Assembly (NCBI RefSeq): GCF_017565645.3
Contig: NZ_CP086136.1
Coordinates: forward strand, 9,655,501 to 9,719,500
DNA from: Bradyrhizobium barranii subsp. barranii
GTDB taxonomy: Bacteria; Pseudomonadota; Alphaproteobacteria; Rhizobiales; Xanthobacteraceae
DNA length: 64,000 nucleotides
Direction: 5' to 3'
Shown here: positions 57,907 through 64,000 of the stretch, one piece after another
Layout: the number at the start of each line of letters is the position of its first letter
Position numbering within the stretch: the first letter of the stretch is position 1
Program-made: the position numbers and the translations under genes
Notes under the pieces: model-generated
Databases searched by the model: none
What the model saw: the letters and a program-made list of their open reading frames with translations, nothing else
What the model was told of the DNA's origin: nothing

Positions 57907-58305
57907 CTAGCGCCCTTCGGCCGCCAGCGAGCGCGTCAAGGAGATGATGCTGCGCCGCACCTGTTGGCTTTCCAACCTCGACCAGGCCTCGATCAGATCG
58001 ATGCCGTCCTTGCTCGACACAAACTCACTAACCAAACTGTTCTTCAGCTCGTCCCCTGACAGGTCCCCGCCCATCAGCGCCGCCATCGTGGTCTTGAGGA
58101 ACGCGGCGATCTCGACGAGCCGTGCCGCTGCGACACGGTTCGCGCCCCTCTCGTATTTCTGGATTTGTTGAAAGGTGATGCCCAACGCGGCTCCCAGCTC
58201 GGACTGGCTGATGTGCAGCTCCAGCCTCCGCGAGCGGATGCGCATGCCGGTTTCCCGATCCTGATCGTTCACCGCTCGCGGCGATGTCTTTTGTCTACGG
58301 CGCAT
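57907..58305 (-). CDS. XRE-family transcriptional regulator (phage repressor candidate)
   Basis: A 132-residue protein. Residues about 20-75 are a Cro/CI-type helix-turn-helix (MRIRSRRLELHISQSELGAA, then GITFQQIQKYERGANRVAAA). The C-terminal half is helical, ending QQVRRSIISLTRSLAAEGR, without a LexA/CI peptidase. It resembles the short repressors common in Rhizobiales. It could hold lysogeny or regulate the leftward operon. Confidence 0.85.
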   Translation of the reverse strand: MRRRQKTSPRAVNDQDRETGMRIRSRRLELHISQSELGAALGITFQQIQKYERGANRVAAARLVEIAAFLKTTMAALMGGDLSGDELKNSLVSEFVSSKDGIDLIEAWSRLESQQVRRSIISLTRSLAAEGR

Positions 58306-58445
58306 TTGTTGCGCTCCTTCCCATGCCAGTTTTGGCTGCGCGCGGCCTTACGGGCTTTGCGCTTGCTTATTGTGATGTCCCAAGTCCGGTTTGTTTCCTG
58401 GAATTCTCCTCTCGTAGTTTTGCCTGTCTGTTAGCGATGATCGCC

Positions 58446-59192
58446 TCAAGCGGCGGGTGCCACCTCATGCAGCCCGATCCGTTGAGCGCGCTTCTTCCTC
58501 GCGGGCTGTTTCGCCTTCGCGACCTTCTTCGCCGCCTTCTTCGCGGAAGGCTTCGGCACCGCTGGCTTCAGTCTGACCTCGCCACGGTAGATCTCGATCT
58601 GGTCGTGTTGCTTGAGGTAGTGCAGCTTCAGTTTGATCTGCGTGGGCGTCAGGCCAGTGTCGCGCACCAGGGCCGAGATCGTGATCCACCTGTCGAGCGA
58701 CAGATATTCGACCAGCTTTATGCTGCGCGACGAAGGCTTCACGGCCGGGGCGGCCGGTTGCGGCTTCGGAACGTGAGTTGTGAGCACCTCCCGCATGCCG
58801 GTCGCGATCTTGGTGAGGCGCAGCACCAGCTCGGTCAGATCAGCGAGTTCTCCGCGCAGTGCCTTCATCTGGTCCGGGATCGGCACGACCGCATCCGGTT
58901 GCGGCAGCTCCAGCGCCTTCGTCAACGGTTTCGGCTTCTCCGGCTTTTCGTTCTGGGCCTTCAGCGTCACGTTGTCGGCGCGCAGCAGCTTGCGGACCTC
59001 GGCGCGGGTGTTCATGCGGGCCCGCCAATCGCTGGCCGTCTTGGCGACGAAGACGCGGCGGACTTCCTTTTCCGGCACCACTTGCCAGGCGATCTCGATG
59101 TGCCCGCCATTGGTGTCTCGGGTCTGCCCCTTGACGCCATGCAGCTTCAACTCGTTAAGCGCGATCTCGGTCAGTTCATTGCTGTACGCCAT
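58446..59192 (-). CDS. Phage protein with central coiled coil and winged-helix-like C-terminal half
   Basis: A 248-residue protein. The N-terminus (starts MAYSNELTEIALNELKLHGV, with HIEIAWQVVPEKEVRRVFVA) is a small alpha/beta domain. The middle is a coiled coil (MKALRGELADLTELVLRLTK). Residues about 170-205 (SLDRWITISALVRDTGLTPT) suggest a winged helix, then a Lys/Ala-rich basic tail. DNA binding is likely, target unknown. The 58306-58445 gap before the repressor gene holds no clear gene. Confidence 0.65.
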   Translation of the reverse strand: MAYSNELTEIALNELKLHGVKGQTRDTNGGHIEIAWQVVPEKEVRRVFVAKTASDWRARMNTRAEVRKLLRADNVTLKAQNEKPEKPKPLTKALELPQPDAVVPIPDQMKALRGELADLTELVLRLTKIATGMREVLTTHVPKPQPAAPAVKPSSRSIKLVEYLSLDRWITISALVRDTGLTPTQIKLKLHYLKQHDQIEIYRGEVRLKPAVPKPSAKKAAKKVAKAKQPARKKRAQRIGLHEVAPAA

Positions 59193-59195
59193 TCC

Positions 59196-59765
59196 CTAAA
59201 CCTGTCCGTTGCCGTCCGGCTCGATAGTCGCCGACGCTCGACCACCGAGCGCCTTCGCGATTTCCGTGAATAAGTGAGTGCGGCCCGCAGAGACGCCGCT
59301 GGCGATCTCGCGCCATTGGCCTGCCGAGTCGAACGGCGGCGCGAAGACGGCGAGAGCTTCTTTGGAATTGAAGCGGACGAGCGCTGCGATGCCCTTCTCG
59401 GCGCGGCGCATCAGCCAACGGCGCAGGGCGGGATCGCGATGAGCGTCGCGGTAATTGGGATCGACCCATATCTGGACGACCTGGATGTTCTGGGCTTCGC
59501 CGGTCACAGCATCACGAATCGTGACGAAGTCCGGCATCAAATCGAGCACGTAGTGCGATCTATCAGGTCGCGAAAGATCGTCGGCATCGTCGTTGACCAA
59601 CCACCGGCAATTCCAAAGGCCACACTCAGGCGGCATCTTCACCGTGCGATATACGGCGCAGCCCTTGTGGAATTTCTGAAAGCGACAACGTTCGCCTGCT
59701 GCCTTCTGTAAAGGCGGCACAGGCAAAAGCTTGCAGCACAACGAGCAGTCACCGCAGCGTCTCAT
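59196..59765 (-). CDS. YkgJ-like CxxCxxCC zinc/iron-cluster protein
   Basis: A 189-residue protein starting MRRCGDCSLCCKLLPVPPLQ, with further Cys in RCRF, GCAVY and CGLWNCRW. This CxxCxxCC plus CxxY/C set marks the YkgJ/UPF0153 family of putative metal-cluster proteins. The C-terminal 100 residues are variable. It is known as a phage-borne family in Rhizobiales. Role unknown; a redox or metal-handling job is inferred. Confidence 0.82.
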   Translation of the reverse strand: MRRCGDCSLCCKLLPVPPLQKAAGERCRFQKFHKGCAVYRTVKMPPECGLWNCRWLVNDDADDLSRPDRSHYVLDLMPDFVTIRDAVTGEAQNIQVVQIWVDPNYRDAHRDPALRRWLMRRAEKGIAALVRFNSKEALAVFAPPFDSAGQWREIASGVSAGRTHLFTEIAKALGGRASATIEPDGNGQV

Positions 59766-60027
59766 CGGTGGCCGTATCCATCTTGCACATTTTAACCGCG
59801 CGGCTTTTGCCGCTGCTGTTTCACATCGTGTTTCGATGTTGTGCCGAATTAGTATGAGGATTGTGGCGAAATAAATTTAGCCGCGAATGTTTCGAGGAAA
59901 TTTTGGTAACGCGCGCACTGCTGAAGTTGAAATGCGGGTTGAGTAAATTTCAGCTGCCGCCCGAGTTGACTCTAGCCAACTCGAACGACAACCTTTAGGG
60001 CATATGGACCGGCGAGGAAGACTTGCA

Positions 60028-60103
60028 CATGCCCGATTGGGAAATCGGGTCCACCTTGCCGACACTAGCTCGCCCTTCGTCATCCGAAGGGCGGGCTTTT
60101 TTC
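60028..60103 (+). ncRNA. Candidate small RNA ending at a terminator
   Basis: Two hairpins lie close together: CCCGATT/AATCGGG (about 60031-60048), and CGCCCTTCG/CGAAGGGCG (60071-60093) followed by GGCTTTTTT. With no gene ending just upstream, the terminator suggests a short independent transcript. A possible TTGAC box lies about 60 bases before but the -10 box is weak. Alternatively the terminator stops read-through toward 60261. Confidence 0.35.
60071..60103 (+). terminator. Rho-independent terminator
   Basis: CGCCCTTCG, a 5-base loop TCATC and CGAAGGGCG form a perfect 9-bp stem, followed by GGC and six Ts. Its reading direction is rightward. It is unusual in lying between divergent genes with no obvious upstream coding sequence. 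Confidence 0.75.
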
Positions 60104-60260
60104 ATCGGCAAGCGAGCGCGGTCAAGATGGCCAATTTGGCCACCCGACGAAAGTAGGCGCGCGTATAAAAATCTCGTAAGTGCCGCGTTACTGGATCGTA
60201 ACTTGCGCGCCGAGGCCGTCGCGCTAAATGCTCGGTGCAACACCAGGAAAACGCGGCACA

Positions 60261-60740
60261 ATGCACAGCGGCATCGAATTCGGCCTGTGGCACCACCAGG
60301 CCGCTATTGTCTACAACATGGTGCTCACGATCTGCGCGGCTCTGCACGCCGAGTGGGGGCGCGGAAAGCACCCCGCTGCGGTAGCCGACAGAATACTCTT
60401 GATGATGGCGATCAGGGTCAACGACGGCGCGGGCCTTCCGCCGATCTCGATCAGCGCCATTGCGAAGCGGCTCGGCATGTCGCGGACAAGCGTGCGCCGC
60501 GCGATCAATGAGATCATCGAGCACAAAAGCGCGGTCTGCAAATGCGGTGAAGGCTACATCGGCGATCCGAACTATGTGGCGATGCGCCCCGACGCTGAGG
60601 ACTACCTTCCGGAAATCCAGGAAGCAATCATCACGGCTGCCACCCAGCTCACGACATTGCGGGAGCGGGCGAAGCGCGGCGACGAGAAGCGGAAACCCAA
60701 GTCGGTGCGGAAGCCCAAACCGCCCAAAAAACCCTCATAA
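60261..60740 (+). CDS. Winged-helix/HTH phage regulator
   Basis: A 159-residue protein from ATG at 60261 (MHSGIEFGLWHHQAAIVYNM). Residues about 45-90 are helix-turn-helix (ADRILLMMAIRVNDGAGLPP, then ISISAIAKRLGMSRTSVRRA), and there is a CKCGEGYIGD patch. The C-terminus is basic (KRKPKSVRKPKPPKKPS). It resembles MarR/winged-helix regulators of phages. The IS3 element lies 26 bases after its stop. Confidence 0.75.
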   Translation: MHSGIEFGLWHHQAAIVYNMVLTICAALHAEWGRGKHPAAVADRILLMMAIRVNDGAGLPPISISAIAKRLGMSRTSVRRAINEIIEHKSAVCKCGEGYIGDPNYVAMRPDAEDYLPEIQEAIITAATQLTTLRERAKRGDEKRKPKSVRKPKPPKKPS

Positions 60741-60911
60741 GCTGAGTTGCGTTCTAACCTATGTTAGAGCTGGCCCCGGTTGTTTGGACAGCGCCCCGCT
60801 GGATTTAAGTGGATTCCTGCCGGGTTATGCTGAACGCGGGGCTTTACGATTTTGTCGTTGCGTCGGGAGGGCGTAGCCCGACCAGAGCGACGACAAAATC
60901 GTCGGCGACGG

Positions 60912-61739
60912 TCATGCGGCCATCACCATAGCTTGCGTGCCGAAGTAAGCCTCGTCGGGCGTGCGCCCGTCAAGGCTCGAGTGAGGGCGTCCCTGATTGT
61001 AGAAGGCCAGATACTTGGCAATTGTCGCTCGCGCCTCGGACACGCTGTCGTAGGCGCGGAGATAAACTTCTTCGTATTTGACCGTGCGCCAGAGCCGCTC
61101 GACAAACACGTTGTCGCGCCAGGCGCCCTTGCCGTCCATGCTGATGGCGATCTTCGCGTCCAGCAGCACATCGGTGAACTCGAGGCTGGTGAACTGGCTG
61201 CCCTGGTCCGTGTTGAAAATCTCGGGCCTGCCGTGCTTCGCCAACGCCTCCTGGACCGCTTCGACGCAGAAGGCCGCCTCCATTGTGATCGAGACGCGAT
61301 GGGCCAGGACCCGTCGGCTGAACACATCGACGACCGCCGCGAGATAGACGAAGCCACGCCGCATCGGAATGTAGGTGATGTCCATTGCCCACGCATGGTC
61401 GGGCCGCTCGATCTTCAATCCGCGCAACAGGTACGGGTAGATCTTGTGCCCCGGAGCCGGCTTGCTCGTGTTCGGGCGACGATAGACCGCCTCGATCCCC
61501 ATGCGCTTCATCAGCGTCGCGATGTGGCGGCGACCGGCGTATACGCCCTCCCGCCGCAGCAACGATCGCAGCATACGCGTTCCCGCGAAGGGATAATCGA
61601 GATGCAGCTCATCGAGCCGACGCATCAAGGCAAGGTCCTCGGCCGAAACTGGCCGAGGTTCATAGTAGACCGTGCTGCGAGCCAGCTTCAGGACCTTCGC
61701 CTGGCGCACGATAGAAAGATCATGACCGCGGTCGATCAT
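60912..61739 (-). CDS. IS3-family transposase OrfB
   Basis: A 275-residue DDE integrase-type protein. Catalytic blocks are HAWAMDITYIPMRRGFVYLA (first Asp), EIFNTDQGSQFTS (second Asp) and DNVFVERLWRTVKYEEVYLR (Glu), followed by an AFYNQGRPHSSLDGRTPDEA end. ATG at 61739 overlaps the orfA stop; upstream in the same frame reads ERKA, which fits a -1 frameshift fusion with OrfA. Confidence 0.93.
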   Translation of the reverse strand: MIDRGHDLSIVRQAKVLKLARSTVYYEPRPVSAEDLALMRRLDELHLDYPFAGTRMLRSLLRREGVYAGRRHIATLMKRMGIEAVYRRPNTSKPAPGHKIYPYLLRGLKIERPDHAWAMDITYIPMRRGFVYLAAVVDVFSRRVLAHRVSITMEAAFCVEAVQEALAKHGRPEIFNTDQGSQFTSLEFTDVLLDAKIAISMDGKGAWRDNVFVERLWRTVKYEEVYLRAYDSVSEARATIAKYLAFYNQGRPHSSLDGRTPDEAYFGTQAMVMAA

Positions 61740-62095
61740 CGCTTTGCGCTCAGCAGGCCCGCCTTGGTGAGCGCGCCGGACAAAAAATCGTTTTCCAACG
61801 CCAGCTCGCCGATCTTCGCATGTAACGCCTTCAAATCGACCGGCGTCTCGGCCGATGTCTTGTCATGCCCAAACACGCCGGCGGCGCCTTCCAGGAGCTG
61901 GTTTTTCCAGATCGTGATCTGGTTCGGATGAACATCAAACAGTTGCGCCAGCTCCGCCAGTGTCTTGTCGCCTTTGACCGCAGCCAAAGCAACCTTCGCC
62001 TTGAATGCCGGAGAATGCGTCCGGCGGCTCTTCTTCGTCATCTTCGCTCCTGATTCGCAGCAAGAATCCTCGCCGCTGTCAGGCAGAAAATCCAC
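61736..62095 (-). CDS. IS3-family transposase OrfA
   Basis: A 119-residue protein. KKSRRTHSPAFKAKVALAAV then LAELAQLFDVHPNQITIWKN is the standard IS3 OrfA helix-turn-helix, and a C-terminal leucine zipper (LALENDFLSGALTKAGLL) follows. A short N-terminal extension precedes the usual MTKKSRRTHS start. A -1 shift near GCAAAGCG at its end would fuse it to OrfB. Confidence 0.9.
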   Translation of the reverse strand: MDFLPDSGEDSCCESGAKMTKKSRRTHSPAFKAKVALAAVKGDKTLAELAQLFDVHPNQITIWKNQLLEGAAGVFGHDKTSAETPVDLKALHAKIGELALENDFLSGALTKAGLLSAKR

Positions 62096-62128
62096 TCAAG
62101 CTACTGTCCGAATTTGCGGGGCCAGCTC

Positions 62129-62356
62129 TGTTAGTGCGAGCCAGTTCGCTGGTCCGTTGGATGACGAAACCAGGATCGGTCAATGGAACATTCACGGAAA
62201 GAGGAGTTCGGACAAGAGCTGCGGGCGTTGCGTCACCGATGGATCAGCGGACGAAGAGCGACGACTCGGCCAGCAGGCCGCGAAGTTCTCCGATCAAGAA
62301 GTCAACGGCTTCTAAAGCTGTGACCGCCCGACACCGGACGTTATAAGCAAGGGGCC
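62129..62356. other. Gene-free stretch right of the IS3 element
   Basis: About 230 bases after the IS3 right end. The frames crossing it have no ribosome binding site and no recognisable protein. A prophage attachment site could lie here, but no tRNA or long direct repeat partner is visible within the window. Confidence 0.4.
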
Positions 62357-62562
62357 ATGATCACCGAAATCCTCGCACAAATCCGCGCGCACGGCCGGTG
62401 TCGTGCTGTTCGAGGACGTGGTCGTCGAGGCAGCTCCCATCGTTCGCTACATGCAACGATGGTCGCGAGACAAGGTGCGCGCAGAATGTAAATTGGGGTG
62501 CGGTGGGGCTAACGCGCGGACCGTCCTGGACGGGGCGCGCATCAGGCCCCCACTGAGCTGAC
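62357..62562 (+). pseudogene. Probable frameshifted small gene
   Basis: ATG at 62357, after an AAGGGG site, gives MITEILAQIRAHGR before the frame turns into Arg/Gly/Ser-rich nonsense. An adjacent frame then reads a natural-looking VVLFEDVVVEAAPIVRYMQR, then WSRDKVRAECKLGCGG, to TGA near 62562. One base change of phase near 62400 would join them into a protein of about 67 residues. Family not recognised. Confidence 0.4.
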
Positions 62563-63026
62563 TACTTTGCAACCTTCAGGTCTTCATCCGGGGCAACAAC
62601 CCTAAGGCTCATCAGAGGCACAAAATTCCACTGTTCAGCTACTGATCCGTTGAATTGGTATAACCAAGCGGGATTTCCGTCTTTCGCGACCCGGTTTTTG
62701 TTGTCAATGCACAAGTTATTGTCTGCGCCGCTGAGAATGAAGCCGGGGCTCTTGAGCAGTTCCCATTGCTGCTTCGGGTCGGCAGGGTTGTAGACTGCGA
62801 GCGACAGTAGGGTTTCCGGAGCGATGCGATCGCCTTGCGGTGCGATTGCGAGCTTACCAGCGCTGGAGTTCAACGTTATGGCTCCTGTGTCATAGCTGAG
62901 GTCCCACAGTGTGAAGCGATTTTGCGTACCCTTTGCGCGGAGCACTACCGCAGCGCCGGCCATTTGATCGGACGCGCCAAGTACGTAGTTTGTATCCGCT
63001 TTGTACTCGATTAGGTAGATACCCAT
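62562..63026 (-). CDS. Ricin-type beta-trefoil lectin-like protein
   Basis: A 154-residue protein from ATG at 63026, chosen because GGAGG lies 7 bases upstream. The repeats FTLWDLSYDTGAITLNSSAG, QQWELLKSPGFILSGADNNL and QWNFVPL show the QxW motifs and three-fold strand pattern of RICIN beta-trefoil domains. No signal peptide. It may bind sugars. Its context after the prophage genes leaves host or phage origin open. Confidence 0.7.
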   Translation of the reverse strand: MGIYLIEYKADTNYVLGASDQMAGAAVVLRAKGTQNRFTLWDLSYDTGAITLNSSAGKLAIAPQGDRIAPETLLSLAVYNPADPKQQWELLKSPGFILSGADNNLCIDNKNRVAKDGNPAWLYQFNGSVAEQWNFVPLMSLRVVAPDEDLKVAK

Positions 63027-63708
63027 TTTGACCTCCACGATTTCGATGCACAACTCACAGTTCTTGCACAGCAAGCGTCGTGCCACATAAGTTGGGGCCA
63101 AACGGCCAGAGTTTCCTTTGGTTGCACCTTGTGGCGCGCACACCGATCTGCGCCTGCCATGTTGCGAGCATTTTCGTACTAAAGCGGACGACTCCACCCT
63201 GCATTCCTAAAACAGGCGTTGGCGCACGGCTGGCAAGCTTGGGTGCTCGGCAGCAATAACTTGTGTGGTACCGCCTTCCAGCTACGACGGAGCAAGGCAC
63301 GTTTGCGGATATAACAGCTGCTGAGGACGCACTGGAGGCCAGCCGACACTGATGAACACGACAACAGCGACGTCACGTTCTGCGCGAGGTCTGAAAGACA
63401 ATCCGGCGACATGCGAACTATCGGGTCGAGCACCTTTCAATTGCTGCACACGGCGCTCGCATCGCATTAAGGCGCTCCAGAACCTACCGACTCCGCCGTG
63501 TGCTGCCTCCGAGTAACACCATCGATCGAGCCAGCCTGAGAATGTTGGCAATCGGGCGCAATTGTCAGCTTTGCCTCCATTGCCGTCGATTCGAAGCCCA
63601 CCATCTCTGTAGGATGAGCATTTTCGATCCGGCACGCCGGTTGCTCTGTTCTCGGCTCCATCACCCACCAGCGCATGGACTGAGCGCGGCGGCAAAGGAA
63701 GTGATCGT
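63027..63708. other. Gene-free stretch upstream of the cold shock gene
   Basis: About 680 bases with only short frames that lack ribosome binding sites or recognisable sequence. The right part will include the long 5' leader typical of cold shock genes, but I could not define a promoter or a cold-box. Confidence 0.4.
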
Positions 63709-63915
63709 ATGGCAACAGGTACTGTGAAGTGGTTTAATGGTCAAAAGGGGTACGGATTTATCGCTCCAGATGACGGTGAAAACGACATTTTTGTTCACAT
63801 TAGCGCCGTAGAACGGGCTGGTCTCTCGGGTTTGGCAGAAGGCCAAAAGATTTCATATGAAGTCAAAGTCGACCCCAAGCGTGGCAAGAGCAGCGCAGAA
63901 AACCTGCGGGCCTGA
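63709..63915 (+). CDS. Cold shock protein (CspA family)
   Basis: A 68-residue protein, [20 protein letters not shown], with RNP1 (KGYGFI) and RNP2 (DIFVHI) RNA-binding motifs and the full length of the family. It binds single-stranded RNA as a chaperone. AAGGAAG lies about 7 bases before ATG. Such genes are common host markers in Rhizobiales, so this region is probably chromosome. After its stop, 63916-64000 holds nothing recognisable. Confidence 0.95.
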   Translation: MATGTVKWFNGQKGYGFIAPDDGENDIFVHISAVERAGLSGLAEGQKISYEVKVDPKRGKSSAENLRA

Positions 63916-64000
63916 TCACGTCCGCTGTTAATAGATCTCCGCCAAAAATTGCTAAGACGAACAGGCTGCGTTCTTTCAGAGATGACGCAGCGAATTAGGA

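Larger units (their letters stand above)
59766..60260. other. Intergenic region with small-RNA-like hairpins
   Basis: About 495 bases between divergent genes. The left half is AT-richer and holds no gene. GAGTTG...CAACTC (about 59963-59982) is an inverted repeat that may be an operator. From about 60029 a hairpin (CCCGATTGGGAAATCGGG) precedes the terminator described separately. The short open frame across the right side is not supported by a ribosome site. Confidence 0.45.
60767..62128 (-). mobile_element. IS3-family insertion sequence
   Basis: A 1362-bp element. Its ends share GAGCTGGCCCCG, then after a 7-base mismatch GGACAG, as inverted repeats (left from 60767, right ending 62128). The 5-bp sequence TGTTA occurs directly outside both ends (60762-60766 and 62129-62133), consistent with a target duplication. 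Two transposase frames overlap by ATGA. It is inserted just after the winged-helix gene. Confidence 0.9.

Overview
The window is almost entirely a tailed-phage genome (a prophage, or a phage read through into host DNA) from a high-GC alphaproteobacterium, most likely of the Bradyrhizobium/Rhodopseudomonas group. I infer this from the GC-rich codon use, the GcrA and GapR-like regulators typical of Alphaproteobacteria, the remnant of a bradyrhizobial-style ABC substrate-binding protein (start MRRRD, then AARAQQ), and the IS types present. The virion combines an HK97-type head (P27 small terminase, Terminase_1 large subunit, HK97 portal, protease-capsid fusion) with a Mu-like contractile tail (gpL sheath, gpM tube, frameshifted assembly chaperone, gp43 to gp48 baseplate set), so it is a temperate myovirus mosaic. 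No integrase, holin or Rz pair is visible; at least one prophage end must lie left of position 1.

Layout. (1) 1-8033, minus strand: a tight early operon with ATGA/TGATG overlaps, read from a promoter near 8.2 kb. It encodes an exonuclease VIII-like/RecT pair, a DnaA domain IV-like protein, many small proteins, a TSCPD-domain protein, a tRNA-Phe and zinc-ribbon/HNH-like proteins. (2) 8416-14872, plus strand: GcrA-like and GapR-like proteins, a RuvC-like resolvase, a replication protein and a primase zinc finger encoded separately from its TOPRIM-helicase, ending at a terminator near 15.0 kb. (3) 15.2-19.3 kb: an AT-richer cargo insert with a DUF2235 hydrolase plus a membrane partner, an acidic beta-sandwich protein, and chromosomal and transposase debris. 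(4) 19.3-23.7 kb, minus strand: small accessory genes, several decayed, separated by recurrent intergenic hairpins, and an unusual GGAACC-rich control region. (5) 23.7-55.4 kb, plus strand: ParB-methyltransferase, packaging, head, tail, baseplate and fibre genes, ending at a strong terminator. (6) 55.5-59.8 kb, minus strand: accessory genes and an XRE repressor. (7) 60-64 kb: a winged-helix gene, an IS3 element, a lectin-fold protein and a cold shock protein, probably passing into host DNA.

Three complete insertion sequences are present: IS256 (28069-29497, 8-bp target duplication, splitting an HNH gene that can be rejoined exactly), an IS110-type element (about 56.66-57.78 kb, splitting a small phage gene) and an IS3-type element (60767-62128, 5-bp duplication). 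Together with decayed genes this suggests a domesticated or defective prophage, although the structural module itself looks intact apart from the IS-split HNH gene.

The items most worth following are two paralogous capsid proteins in tandem, one fused to the protease; the separated primase zinc finger; the -1 frameshift chaperone; the set of phage homologues of alphaproteobacterial cell-cycle regulators (GcrA, GapR, an adenine methylase, DnaA domain IV); the DUF2235 cargo operon; and the 462-bp region bounded by a 17-bp inverted repeat.
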